From assembly GCF_964204645.1 (NCBI RefSeq), contig NC_134029.1, positions 10,842,850 through 10,902,849 on the forward strand: a DNA stretch of 60,000 bases. The letters are read 5' to 3'. Of the stretch, positions 35,395 to 44,892 are shown in pieces. Position 1 is the first letter of the stretch, and each line of letters begins with the position of its first letter. Source of the stretch: Tubulanus polymorphus (lineage: Eukaryota > Nemertea > Palaeonemertea > Tubulaniformes > Tubulanidae). The notes beneath the pieces were generated by a model that was not told the DNA's origin, searched no databases, and worked only from the letters and a program-made list of their open reading frames with translations. Made by a program: the position numbers and the translations under genes.

Positions 35395-37947
35395 AAAGAT
35401 GATATATTAGAAAATAAATTAGAAGAATTAAAGGATGAAAAAGAAACATACAAATGTGATACATGTAATCAATCATTCAGTGATAAAAGATATTATAAAG
35501 AACATTTAAAATCTATAAGTCATATTAGAAATAAGAATAATGATATTTTAGGTGAAGATTATTTTGATAATGATAACGATAAGAAACAGAAGACAATTAA
35601 AAGAATAAAAAATAAATTAAACAATAAAAGACCATACATGGAAGATGTAAGAAGTTATATTAATTCATTAGATAATAAAAAAGATATAGAGATAACCGAA
35701 GCATTTAAAAGTGATATTGGTCCAGCAGCTATTGAGTTTAAATTTCATAAAGGAAAAACAATAGAAGAAAATAAAAAACATTTAGAAAATATGAAAGAAA
35801 TAATAAAAATAATTACAAACGTAGAATATCCTAAAATAAGTATATCTTCTAAAGTAAAGTTTATAAAATCTGAAGATAAACCAATATATAATATAAATTC
35901 TCATTCACAACATATTATTTCTAAACAACATATAGATGATAAATTAGATAAATGTTATAATGAAGTAAAAACTAAAATAGAAGAGAAATATTTTGAAGGA
36001 TCTGGTTTAATATTTGATGAGATAATATTTATAACTTTACATGTTTATAACACAAAATATAATAAGTTAACTAAATCAAAACCAATTGATGAAAATAATT
36101 TATCATATTATAAAGATGATAGTATAAATGGAACAAGTTATATTAAACTACCATTTAAAACTAATGGTGTAATAAATATACAAAATTTTGATAATAAATG
36201 TTTTCTATGGGCTATAATAAGTTGTTTACATCCAACAGAAGATATTACACATAGTTTTAGATTAACTCATTATAAACCATTTGAAAATAATTATAAGATA
36301 GATAAGTATCCTGTTAGAATTAAAAACATCCCAAAAATAGAAAGAGATAATAATATAAAGATAAATGTATTTGATTTAATTAAATTACCAAATACAAAAG
36401 GAAATAATATTAAACATTATACATTAGAACCTTTATACCTATCAAAAGATTATGATTCAAATGATGTTATAGATATACTATATTATGAGAATCATTACAT
36501 GTGGATTAAACAAATCGATTTATTTTTTAAATCAGAAAATGATTTTGATAATAAAATATATCTATGTAGAAAATGTTTACATAAATTCAGAACTGAAGGT
36601 GCATTATTAAATCATAAACAACTATGTGATAATCATGATTATTGTAAATTAGTTTTACCAAATGAAAAGGATAAAATATTAGAATTCAAAAAATATGATT
36701 ACAAAAATAAAGTACCATTTGTAATATATGGAGATTTTGAATCATTAAATAAAGAATTAACAGATAAAGATAGAAAAGATATATATTATAAAAGAAAGAA
36801 ATTAAATTCTAATGAAAGTGATTTTTCAGATGAACCACCAAAAACAAATACTATTAAAAAGATTCATCAATCAGCTGCAGCTTTCGGGTTATATATTAAA
36901 TCTAATTATCCAGAACTAATCGAAAGTGAATATTATAATTATAGAAATGAAAATGTTATCAATCATTTTTGTGACTTATTAATTGAATATGAAATAAGAT
37001 TTAGAAAATTATTGAATACAAATAAAGAAATAATTATGACAGAAGAAGATAAAGAAGAATTTGAGTTTTCAGATAAATGTTATTATTGTGAAAAGATATT
37101 TAATTATAAAGATAAAAAAGTAAGAGACCATGATCATTTGAATGGAAAGTTTAGAGGCGCTGCACATGAGAATTGTAACTTACAAGCTAAGAAAATTAAC
37201 TTTGTACCAGTTATATTTCATAATCTATCAGGATATGATGCACATTTATTTATCAAACAGCTATGTTATAAAATAGAAGAAATCAATAATGAAATAGAAA
37301 TATTAAATTCAAATAGATCAAAAGATAAAATACCAACTTATAAATTTAGAATGTTAGCTAAAACATCTGAGAATTATATATCATTCCAATTTGGTTGTCT
37401 AAGATTTATAGATTCATATAGATTTTTAAGTAGTTCATTAGACAATCTATCAAAATCATTAGTTGATGATGAATTAAAAATATTAAAACAACACTACCCA
37501 AATAATGATGATTTTAAATTAATGAGATATAAAGGAGCAATTCCATATTCATTTTATAAGAATCATAATGATTTTAACATAACTGAATTATTGAAAGAAC
37601 AATTCTATGATGAATTAAAAAATGAATATGTTAAAGATGAAGTCTATAATAGAACATTGAATATTTGGAATCATTTCGAAATTAAAAATCATGGACAATT
37701 AGTAGATTTATATTTAAAATCAGATGTATTATTATTAACCGATATATTCGAAAGGTTTAGAGATGTAAACCTAAAATATTTCAATATTGATCCTTGTCAT
37801 TGTTATTCTAGTCCAGGTTTAACATGGGATTGTGGATTAAAATTTACAGATATAAAAATGGATTTGTTAACAAATATAGATCAATTACTATTATTTGAAA
37901 AATCTATAAGAGGAGGAGTTTCAGGTGTATTAGGTGATAGAATGTAA
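35281..37947 (+). CDS. polB: Family B DNA polymerase, 5' frame (zinc fingers, Cys/His module, exonuclease)
   Basis: This 888-codon frame encodes the first two thirds of the replicative polymerase. Two U1-like C2H2 fingers (C8, C11, H23, H29 and C59, C62, H75, H81) come first. Next is a module with NKCFLWAI (C307) and ENHYMWIK (H405), followed by another zinc-binding stretch (CRKCLHKF...H...C). The 3'-5' exonuclease has GDFES (D485, E487), NLSGYDAH (about 648-655) and YLKSD (about 811-815). A Cys/His module with RDHDH and RGAAH lies at about 600-632. The frame ends abnormally at 37947: Polinton A is 7 nt longer at this point. The ATG is supported by the TTAAAATGG context and lies inside the terminal repeat. 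Confidence 0.93.
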   Translation: MEANKYYCPTCNIDIDKSQKARHNKTRTHLENKLKLEYKDDILENKLEELKDEKETYKCDTCNQSFSDKRYYKEHLKSISHIRNKNNDILGEDYFDNDNDKKQKTIKRIKNKLNNKRPYMEDVRSYINSLDNKKDIEITEAFKSDIGPAAIEFKFHKGKTIEENKKHLENMKEIIKIITNVEYPKISISSKVKFIKSEDKPIYNINSHSQHIISKQHIDDKLDKCYNEVKTKIEEKYFEGSGLIFDEIIFITLHVYNTKYNKLTKSKPIDENNLSYYKDDSINGTSYIKLPFKTNGVINIQNFDNKCFLWAIISCLHPTEDITHSFRLTHYKPFENNYKIDKYPVRIKNIPKIERDNNIKINVFDLIKLPNTKGNNIKHYTLEPLYLSKDYDSNDVIDILYYENHYMWIKQIDLFFKSENDFDNKIYLCRKCLHKFRTEGALLNHKQLCDNHDYCKLVLPNEKDKILEFKKYDYKNKVPFVIYGDFESLNKELTDKDRKDIYYKRKKLNSNESDFSDEPPKTNTIKKIHQSAAAFGLYIKSNYPELIESEYYNYRNENVINHFCDLLIEYEIRFRKLLNTNKEIIMTEEDKEEFEFSDKCYYCEKIFNYKDKKVRDHDHLNGKFRGAAHENCNLQAKKINFVPVIFHNLSGYDAHLFIKQLCYKIEEINNEIEILNSNRSKDKIPTYKFRMLAKTSENYISFQFGCLRFIDSYRFLSSSLDNLSKSLVDDELKILKQHYPNNDDFKLMRYKGAIPYSFYKNHNDFNITELLKEQFYDELKNEYVKDEVYNRTLNIWNHFEIKNHGQLVDLYLKSDVLLLTDIFERFRDVNLKYFNIDPCHCYSSPGLTWDCGLKFTDIKMDLLTNIDQLLLFEKSIRGGVSGVLGDRM

Positions 37948-39314
37948 ATGATAATCCTGGATATAAGTTATTATACATAGATGCAAATAATTTGTATGGT
38001 TGGGCAATGATGGAACCACAACCATATGGAGTATTTGAAATAAGTGAAGTTTTACAGAATGAAAATAATGATAAATTTGATTGGAAGAAAAGAATCCTAG
38101 ATATTGCAGATGATTCAGATACTGGTTACTTATTTGTTGTAGATTTAGAATACCCTGAAAATATTAAATTCAAATCTAGAAATCTAGCATATTGTCCCGA
38201 ACATAAAACTGTTAAACATGAAGAATTATCAAATTATCAAAAAAGAATTAAACCCGATAATCATATTCATACTGAAAAGTTAATGGTAACTCAAGAAGAT
38301 GAATATAATTACGTTGTGCATTATAGAATGTTGAAGTTTTATTTGAATCAAGGAATGATTCTAAAAAAAGTACATAGATATATTTCATTCAGTCAATCTA
38401 AATGGTTAGAAAAATATATAGATTTTAATACTACACAGAGAACTAAATCTAAAACTGATTTTGAAAAAGATTTCTTCAAACTAATGAATAATGCATTCTA
38501 TGGTAAGACTTGTGAAAACATAAGAAATAGAAATGATATTGAGTTAGTTAGTAATGGTAAAAGAATTAGACATTTACAATCATATCCTAAGTTCATTGGT
38601 AACAGAATATTTGATAAAAATTTAGCTGCAGTTAAAATGAGGAGAACTTCTATGAAGTTCAATAAACCTATTTATGTTGGTGCATCGGTTTTAGAATTAT
38701 CAAAGTTATTAATGTATAAATTTTACTATAACATATTACAACCCCATTTTGGAGAAAAACACATAGAAATTCTATACTTTGATACCGACAGTTACATATT
38801 AAAGATAAAAACTGATAACATAACAGATGATTTAAAAACATTAAAACACCATTTTGATTTTAGTAACTATCCAAAAAATCATGAATTGTTTAGCAATGAT
38901 AATAAAAAAGTTCCCGGTAAATTCAAAGATGAATTAGGTGGTGAAGAAATGATAGAGTTCATTGGTATTAGATCTAAAATGTATTCATATAAAACTAAAA
39001 CTCATGAAGCTAAAAAGTTAAAAGGAATTACCAAAAGCGTTGTTGAAAAGAATATTCATTTTAAAGATTACATCAATTGTATATTTAATGAAGAAGTTAG
39101 AAAACATAAGATGAAATGTTTAAGATCTGAAGATCATGAAATGTATATTGAAGAGATAGAGAAGATAAGTCTAAACCCATTTGATGATAAAAGATATATA
39201 TTAGATGATGGTATACACACAGTCGCCTATGGTTGCAATTTAGATGAATATATAAAATTCAAAAGAGAAGAAACAAAAGAAAATGAGATTATGAAAAGGA
39301 TTCTAGCGTGTTAA
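37941..39314 (+). CDS. polB: Family B DNA polymerase, 3' frame (polymerase domain)
   Basis: This continues the gene in another frame after the break near 37941. It has the palm motifs DANNLYGWAMM (about 37980), KLMNNAFYGKTCEN (about 38478-38515) and FDTDSY (about 38778-38795), so all catalytic aspartates are present. DNA synthesis is expected to start from a protein primer, as in other Polintons. It has no own ATG at its beginning, so it would not be translated as a full polymerase without frameshifting. Total length across both frames is about 1,344 residues, a normal size for the fused zinc-finger type. Confidence 0.93.
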   Translation, partial: NVNDNPGYKLLYIDANNLYGWAMMEPQPYGVFEISEVLQNENNDKFDWKKRILDIADDSDTGYLFVVDLEYPENIKFKSRNLAYCPEHKTVKHEELSNYQKRIKPDNHIHTEKLMVTQEDEYNYVVHYRMLKFYLNQGMILKKVHRYISFSQSKWLEKYIDFNTTQRTKSKTDFEKDFFKLMNNAFYGKTCENIRNRNDIELVSNGKRIRHLQSYPKFIGNRIFDKNLAAVKMRRTSMKFNKPIYVGASVLELSKLLMYKFYYNILQPHFGEKHIEILYFDTDSYILKIKTDNITDDLKTLKHHFDFSNYPKNHELFSNDNKKVPGKFKDELGGEEMIEFIGIRSKMYSYKTKTHEAKKLKGITKSVVEKNIHFKDYINCIFNEEVRKHKMKCLRSEDHEMYIEEIEKISLNPFDDKRYILDDGIHTVAYGCNLDEYIKFKREETKENEIMKRILAC

Positions 39315-39342
39315 TCAATTTCAATAAAAATTTGTATAATAA

Positions 39343-39684
39343 ATGGAGAGTAAACAAGTACACAGTGAATTCTTAGATAGAATTAAAGATACTTCAAGCG
39401 TCAAATCTGTAGATTATAAATTTAAAAAACTAACTGAGTTAACAATTCACAAGAAATATCTAATTACTAACATTGAAACAATTACTAATAAATATGGAGA
39501 TAAATTAGTAATTCATTTAGAATATGAAGGATTAAAAGGAAATTCATATAAATTCAGAACATATTTACCAGATAGATTTCATAGATTATCAAGTGAAGAT
39601 CTAGAAGAATTATGTTCTGGAGATTTCTATTTCGTATATAAAGGTAAGAATGAAAAAGGGCACCATGAAATAGATTTCGAATAA
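39343..39684 (+). CDS. Small conserved Polinton protein (OB-fold-like?)
   Basis: 113 residues, beginning 28 bases after the polymerase stop with an ATAAATGG context. It has alternating beta-type segments (KKYLITNIETI, GDKLVIHLEY, SYKFRTYLPDRF) and ends with KGKNEKGHHEIDFE. The pattern and the place beside the polymerase would fit a small single-strand DNA-binding OB-fold protein, but no diagnostic motif proves it. Polinton A keeps a copy with one stop. Confidence 0.75.
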   Translation: MESKQVHSEFLDRIKDTSSVKSVDYKFKKLTELTIHKKYLITNIETITNKYGDKLVIHLEYEGLKGNSYKFRTYLPDRFHRLSSEDLEELCSGDFYFVYKGKNEKGHHEIDFE

Positions 39685-39701
39685 GAAAATATGTAAAATA
39701 A

Positions 39702-40463
39702 ATGGTAGAATTAAAAGAATATAGAATATTTGTTGATTCTAGAAAACTTACAAATTATAAATCTCATAATTTACTAGTACAATTAGATAGAGAATTCAAG
39801 AATTGTGTAGATTTAAAATTAGTTAATATAAGTTTATGTAATTCTTTTTACAATGTATCGGATAAGTCTATTGAACATAGAGTCTTTTTAATTAATATTA
39901 GAAATAAAAATGAATGGGTCTACATATATTTAAAACCAGGGTTATATAATTTAGATACATTAGCACAAGAAATTAATAGAAAAGCCTGGCACAAATTAGG
40001 TAGTAGTTCTGGGTTTAGTATTAGATTTTTAAAAAGTGAGAGTTCTGATAGAATAAAGATAAGGTTGTCTAATAGTGAAAAACATAAAATTATGGTAAAA
40101 AAACCTATAGCTAAACTGTTAGGAATTCTTCCAGATAGATCTTTTACAAATATTGACGCTACTACACCAAACTTAATACCTTACACACATTTTTATATTT
40201 ATTGCAATTTAATCGATCCTACAAAAACATTCGAAGCAACTAAAGATATAACTTGTAATTCTGGTTTACTAAACATTTTACCATTGAAGAATGTTAAAGA
40301 ATTTGGAACGCAAATAAATTATAATTTAACAGAATGTGATTTCAAACCATGCATTCCTAGTTTTAATAATTTTAGATTAGAAATTAGAAATCATAATGGA
40401 TACTTAATTGATTTAAATAATTTCCCTGTAATTTATGAATTAGTTATAAGATGTAAAGAGTAA
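39702..40463 (+). CDS. Candidate minor capsid/penton-like protein (253 residues)
   Basis: The N-terminal half has a repeated beta-strand pattern (EYRIFVDSRK, NLLVQLDREF, LKLVNISLCNSFYNV, VYIYLKPGLYNL) followed by a helix (LDTLAQEINRKA); the C-terminal half is also beta-rich (PYTHFYIYCNLID, FRLEIRNHNGYLIDL). Proteins of this look occur with the capsid gene in many invertebrate Polintons. A single jelly-roll vertex protein is my best guess, without a decisive motif. ATG context AAAATAAATGG. The Polinton A copy is frameshifted. Confidence 0.72.
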   Translation: MVELKEYRIFVDSRKLTNYKSHNLLVQLDREFKNCVDLKLVNISLCNSFYNVSDKSIEHRVFLINIRNKNEWVYIYLKPGLYNLDTLAQEINRKAWHKLGSSSGFSIRFLKSESSDRIKIRLSNSEKHKIMVKKPIAKLLGILPDRSFTNIDATTPNLIPYTHFYIYCNLIDPTKTFEATKDITCNSGLLNILPLKNVKEFGTQINYNLTECDFKPCIPSFNNFRLEIRNHNGYLIDLNNFPVIYELVIRCKE

Positions 40464-40479
40464 TTTTTTCATTATATAA

Positions 40480-40821
40480 ATGAATATAACTGTTGGACCG
40501 AGTATATGTTTTGGGTTTGATTTTAAACATGGTAAAGAAATGAGAATTAAACTAAATGATGTAATTACTGATATAAAAAGTAAATCATTTAACAATGCGT
40601 CAATGATTGATAAAGAAAAGTATAATATAGAAAAAGTAATTGATTTAATTAAATCACCTTTAGAATATTATGAATTAAATGAAGATGGAATTATTGAAGA
40701 TATCAAAAACATATTAACCAAAATATATGATAATCATAAAACTAGTAATGAAATAAATGTTGAATTAATCATAAATAAGTTAACTAAATATTTTGATGAT
40801 AGTAATTTTTTTGATAAATAA
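40480..40821 (+). CDS. Conserved Polinton protein, 113 residues, unknown function
   Basis: It starts 16 bases after the previous stop in TTATATAAATG and ends directly at the next ATG. It begins MNITVGPSICFGFDFKHGKE and continues with charged helices (IEKVIDLIKSPLEYYELNED). No known domain is recognised. Conservation of an intact frame in Polinton A (6066-6407) indicates it is a real gene. Confidence 0.78.
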   Translation: MNITVGPSICFGFDFKHGKEMRIKLNDVITDIKSKSFNNASMIDKEKYNIEKVIDLIKSPLEYYELNEDGIIEDIKNILTKIYDNHKTSNEINVELIINKLTKYFDDSNFFDK

Positions 40822-41043
40822 ATGAGTGATAATAAGTGGATAATAACTGGATTATATAATGGTGCCTTACTATCAGTTGGAACGGTTGGTTATTCAATGG
40901 TATTAAAAAAAGTATTCAAAATGGGAAGTGTTAATGTTGATAGATTTGATATAAATGATATTTTAAAGTTAACATTAGCAGTTACTTTATCTAATTTAAC
41001 TATTGATTATTTGGAAAAACAAAAATATATTCCTCCCATATAA
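40822..41043 (+). CDS. Small membrane protein, 73 residues
   Basis: Its ATG follows the preceding stop codon with no intervening base. Residues about 5-29 (glycine-rich, LLSVGTVGYSMVL) and about 48-60 (LTLAVTLSNLTI) are hydrophobic, so one or two membrane segments are likely. No family assigned. Confidence 0.72.
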   Translation: MSDNKWIITGLYNGALLSVGTVGYSMVLKKVFKMGSVNVDRFDINDILKLTLAVTLSNLTIDYLEKQKYIPPI

Positions 41044-41067
41044 ATGCATAATTTTTTTGTTAAATAA

Positions 41068-41490
41068 ATGGCTTCTGCAATTATAACTATTATAGGATCG
41101 GCAATTGTTAACGCTTTAGCATTTACAGGTGGTGGTTATTTATTTAAACATATTGATAAAAATAGTTCATTAGGAGAACAAAGAAGACATAACTTAGCGT
41201 TAGAGAAATACAATAAAGCTGCAGAAGAATATAGAGAAAAGAGGCAAAACTATATGGATTACATCAATAAAGAATTATATGATCAGAAGATTTCACATAG
41301 AGATTTTCAATCAGTTGATGATGCAATGAGTTTATATAACGCAGTAACAAATAAAGAAAAATTACATCTATACAAACCTAAATTATCAGATTATTATACC
41401 CCAAGTAAAGAACAACAGAAATATGAAATAATATGGATTTTAGGTGGAACAGTTATTGTTATATTTGTTGCTTATAAGTTTACTAATTAG
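41068..41490 (+). CDS. Two-membrane-segment Polinton protein, 140 residues
   Basis: An N-terminal hydrophobic segment (about 3-26) and a C-terminal one (about 122-138) flank a charged helical middle with EEYREKRQNYMDYINKEL and SVDDAMSLYNAVTNKEKL. It is among the best conserved proteins between the two Polintons. Position in the structural block suggests a virion membrane or assembly role. The start has the element-wide context GTTAAATAAATGG. Confidence 0.8.
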   Translation: MASAIITIIGSAIVNALAFTGGGYLFKHIDKNSSLGEQRRHNLALEKYNKAAEEYREKRQNYMDYINKELYDQKISHRDFQSVDDAMSLYNAVTNKEKLHLYKPKLSDYYTPSKEQQKYEIIWILGGTVIVIFVAYKFTN

Positions 41491-41509
41491 TAATTTTTAT
41501 TCTAAATAA

Positions 41510-41815
41510 ATGGAAGATAAAGTTGATAGTATTGATATTATTCCTCATGATATAAATAAAACTAAATTAAAAACATATTTAGAAAAACAAATATTAGAAT
41601 TTGAAAGTGACTTAAAGATAAAAAAGAAAAAATATTTAAAAAGTAAAATTATATATTATTTGATTATAAGTGGTTCGGTTACAATTAGTTCTGTAATAAC
41701 ATTTCTAGCAATATTCAGTCCATTAACACCTTTAGCTATATCAATTGGTGTATTAGGATTAAGTTCAAGTGTTTATAATTATATAAATGGGGTTTCCAAA
41801 AGCTTTCCAATATAA
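41510..41815 (+). CDS. Small membrane protein, 101 residues, internally shortened
   Basis: A charged N-terminus with EKQILEFESDLKIKKKKYL precedes hydrophobic residues about 46-90 (ISGSVTISSVITFLAIFSPL and ISIGVLGLSSSV). Polinton A (7097-7388 plus 11606-11785) has an additional lysine-rich stretch of about 65 codons before the common end, so B appears to have lost the middle of the gene in frame. The 3' end overlaps the next gene by 29 bases. Confidence 0.7.
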   Translation: MEDKVDSIDIIPHDINKTKLKTYLEKQILEFESDLKIKKKKYLKSKIIYYLIISGSVTISSVITFLAIFSPLTPLAISIGVLGLSSSVYNYINGVSKSFPI

Positions 41816-43088
41816 TAAATCAATTAAATATAATATTCCGGCAATAGATTTTAAGAAAAATATTACATATAAAAATGTAGTTTTAAATTCATTAACTAAT
41901 TTAGAAATTTATGTTACTGAATCACAGTTTTTTATTTCTAAAATGGAAAATATATTTAATACATATGAAGTTACTTTTACTCGAGATGAATATCATAAAT
42001 ATAAAGTAAAATCTAATATGAAGTATTGGCAGAATCAATTAAATTTTGCTGTTTATTGTGCAACAACAGGTTGTGGAATTAGTTGGAATGATCATTTAAA
42101 TAACTTAGATAAAAATTTGAAGTATTCTGATTTAAAATTAATTCACACAATATTTAGATTTCACACATATTTTCAAATCAGAATAATATTAAATGAATTA
42201 GAATGTCCTTTACCCGGGTCTAAATATTTTAAAGAATTGGATAATAATATTAATATATCCAAGTTTTATAAAATATGTAATGAATTTAATATAAATATTA
42301 ATTCCGATTTCAGAGCGCATGGTAAATTGCAAGGTATTGGTGAACAGTATGAAATAAAAAGAATTGATTATATGCATAGAATTGGAGCTTATCATAATTA
42401 TAAAATTGATAATAATAATGGTTGGGTTAATTTCATTTTAGAAAATGGTGAAGGTTTTACAAAATCAGGCATACAAAGAATAAATAAATCTATTAGAACT
42501 TATTTGATTTGCATACTAGGCGCTCAAGTTGAAACAAGATCCCCAATAATTGGAAATGATAACACTTCATTCGATGCGCAGAAACAGTTTAAAGTTTTAT
42601 TTGAAGATTCAATTCATAATGATAAAAATAGATCGATTCCAGAAAACATTATAAGATATCAAAATTATTTAGATAAATCTCATGTAAGACTTAATTATTG
42701 TATAGGCCCTAATCTATTAATTATTTCTAATGATTTAGTATTGAAGATGGGAAATATAATTGGTTATAATAATCTAATTAAAACTGCAACAATAAATAAT
42801 TCATTTGGATTGAATGATATAAATAAAAAGATTATTACTGCTCCAAAATTAATGGAGGGTGAAAAAAATAAAAAACACATTCAATCAACAGAAACTAAAA
42901 CTAAGAATATTAAATTGGTTAATGATTCCAAAATAAAAGATTACAATACATCAGAAAATAATAGAACTGATAAAATTCAACATGATATAATTAAACAAAA
43001 TGATGATAATAAATCCCATGAAAATACTAAATTAGCTATAACTTGTATAGGAATTGTAATCGGAGGAATATTATATTTTAAATTTTAA
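41787..43088 (+). CDS. Conserved Polinton structural-type protein with C-terminal anchor, 433 residues
   Basis: The N-terminal third contains TYEVTFTRDEYHKYKVKSN and NMKYWQNQLNFAVYCATTGC, very conserved with Polinton A. Residues about 175-215 are unrelated to A. GWVNFILENGEGFTKSGIQR onward is conserved again. A polar, asparagine/lysine-rich tail leads to a hydrophobic C-terminus (about 415-433). This looks like a tail-anchored virion or membrane-associated protein; its function is unknown. It starts inside the preceding gene at TATAAATGG. Confidence 0.78.
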   Translation: MGFPKAFQYNKSIKYNIPAIDFKKNITYKNVVLNSLTNLEIYVTESQFFISKMENIFNTYEVTFTRDEYHKYKVKSNMKYWQNQLNFAVYCATTGCGISWNDHLNNLDKNLKYSDLKLIHTIFRFHTYFQIRIILNELECPLPGSKYFKELDNNINISKFYKICNEFNININSDFRAHGKLQGIGEQYEIKRIDYMHRIGAYHNYKIDNNNGWVNFILENGEGFTKSGIQRINKSIRTYLICILGAQVETRSPIIGNDNTSFDAQKQFKVLFEDSIHNDKNRSIPENIIRYQNYLDKSHVRLNYCIGPNLLIISNDLVLKMGNIIGYNNLIKTATINNSFGLNDINKKIITAPKLMEGEKNKKHIQSTETKTKNIKLVNDSKIKDYNTSENNRTDKIQHDIIKQNDDNKSHENTKLAITCIGIVIGGILYFKF

Positions 43089-43104
43089 TTTTTTTATTAT
43101 GTAA

Positions 43105-44796
43105 ATGGATGTAGAAGGTGGAGAAGATTATGAAATGGGAGAAATGGGAAATAATAATGAAGGATATATTGATGATGATTATAATGATGCAGGTGCTAAT
43201 ATTGATAATGATGATGAATCAGCATATAATACTAATTTAGGTGAAGATGATGATTATGATGATGATTATGATGGTATTAATTCCGAATTACGTGAAAAAT
43301 TAAATAAATATTTAAAAGCTCCTGAAAGTGGTAGAATTTCAACTAGAACAGAAAGAAAAGAATTTATGAAACTATTAGTAAAACAACAAGAAAAATATCC
43401 TGATAAACCTATGGAATTATATAAAATGAAATCTAGAGTAACAGATACAATTGTTAACGAATTACTACCAATAGCTGTAATAGATGAAATTGATACTGAA
43501 GATATTGTAGAACAAATTTTTAAAGATGACCCATATTTCACAAATAATTTAGAATTTAAAAATGATGCATGGTATTATAATCTTGAATTAAATAGGAATA
43601 CTGTGTCAATTCAATTATCTAAAATGGGTCAAGAAAATATTTTTGAACCTGTAATGCGAGCAACATCTACAATTGAAGGTTCAAAAGGTGGTAGAGAATT
43701 TCTCAGAATTATATGGAATGCAATCGATAGAATAAATGAAAAAGAACCAATTCCTAATATTGATATAAACAAATATTCACCATTTAAAAATCCAAATCCA
43801 AATCCTACTGATTTTGATCCAGAAATGGAAGAGAATAGAAATCGATTAGATAGATTAAGATCTTCAACACCCGAAAAATCGAGAAGAGACACTCAACAAA
43901 TTGATAATGATTCAAGTAAATTACAATTAGAAAAACAAATTGATAGATTAAGAGATTCAGAAGAAGAAATGAATAGTACTGGAATAAATCGACTGCAATA
44001 TTTACTAGAAAAAGGATTATTTGATTTAACTGATGATGAATTAGAAGCATTTCCTGAACAAACACGTAGAGAAATTAAAGGTACGCAAGAATCAGCTGAT
44101 AAAATTGCGCATGATAAAAGTATAAGAGATTTTAAAATTAGAACTTTAGAAAAAGAATTAACTGATAAAAATAAAGAAATAGAACAATTAAAATTAGATA
44201 GAGATAATAAAGTTATTGAAGAAATTGAATTTAAAAAAAGAAATGCATATTTAGAAAAAGAAATTGATGATTTAGAATATAACATAGAATTACAAAAAGA
44301 AGAAATTAAATTATTATTAAAATCATATGATTATAATATTAATAGATTAAAAGTTATTTTTAAAGATTTATTGATTAAACCAAATTCTGAAATATCATTG
44401 AAAGATAGAATAAAGTTATTATTTAAATTAGAAGGAATAACAATTCTTTCAATTCTAACAGCTGTAACTATGTTATTTACAACAATTGGTTTAGCAATAT
44501 CAAATGCTTTGAAATCTACTCCTACTCCAAATAAACCAGATAAACCTCCAGGTAATAATTCTATACAAGATCAAGTAAAGGATGGTTTAAAGAAATTAGC
44601 AAAATATTTATGGGAACTATCAAAGAAATCTGCTGCAGCATTGCCAGGAGTTATTGCTTCAATTGTTGGTTTTATATTGAAATCTGCAGGAAACATTATT
44701 AACTTTGCTGCTGAACATATTATTTTATTTTTAATTACGGTTGTAAGTGCTATTATTTTTGGTTTAGTAAATATGATATCAAAAAATATCAAGTAA
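43105..44796 (+). CDS. Acidic coiled-coil protein with hydrophobic C-terminus, 563 residues
   Basis: Residues 1-50 are strongly acidic (DYEMGEMGNNNEGYIDDDYN). A central region of about 300 residues has no match in Polinton A. Residues about 330-420 form a coiled coil (FKIRTLEKELTDKNKEIEQL). The end has two or three hydrophobic segments (SILTAVTMLFTTIGLAIS, PGVIASIVGFILKSAG, IILFLITVVSAIIFGLV). A proline-rich linker (TPTPNKPDKPPG) separates them. The C-terminal AALPGVIASIVGFI type recurs in invertebrate Polintons. The stop lies in the first of three 27-bp tandem repeats. Confidence 0.78.
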   Translation: MDVEGGEDYEMGEMGNNNEGYIDDDYNDAGANIDNDDESAYNTNLGEDDDYDDDYDGINSELREKLNKYLKAPESGRISTRTERKEFMKLLVKQQEKYPDKPMELYKMKSRVTDTIVNELLPIAVIDEIDTEDIVEQIFKDDPYFTNNLEFKNDAWYYNLELNRNTVSIQLSKMGQENIFEPVMRATSTIEGSKGGREFLRIIWNAIDRINEKEPIPNIDINKYSPFKNPNPNPTDFDPEMEENRNRLDRLRSSTPEKSRRDTQQIDNDSSKLQLEKQIDRLRDSEEEMNSTGINRLQYLLEKGLFDLTDDELEAFPEQTRREIKGTQESADKIAHDKSIRDFKIRTLEKELTDKNKEIEQLKLDRDNKVIEEIEFKKRNAYLEKEIDDLEYNIELQKEEIKLLLKSYDYNINRLKVIFKDLLIKPNSEISLKDRIKLLFKLEGITILSILTAVTMLFTTIGLAISNALKSTPTPNKPDKPPGNNSIQDQVKDGLKKLAKYLWELSKKSAAALPGVIASIVGFILKSAGNIINFAAEHIILFLITVVSAIIFGLVNMISKNIK

Positions 44797-44865
44797 ACCA
44801 TGATATCAAAAAATATCAAGTAAACCATGATATCAAAAAATATCAAGTAAACCATGATAAAAAAT
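44788..44865. repeat. 27-bp tandem repeat, about 3 units
   Basis: ATGATATCAAAAAATATCAA followed by GTAAACC is repeated at the end of the 563-residue gene; each unit carries a dyad (GATAT...ATATC). Polinton A has a single unrepeated equivalent, so the expansion is specific to B and alters the last residues and stop. Confidence 0.85.
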
Positions 44866-44892
44866 AAATAATTAATTTCTTTTGTTAAATAA

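Noticed and set aside
43266-44285. Minus-strand ORFs opposite the 563-residue and capsid genes
   Set aside because: Shadows of the AT-rich coding strand; serine/isoleucine/leucine-rich translations without known domains.
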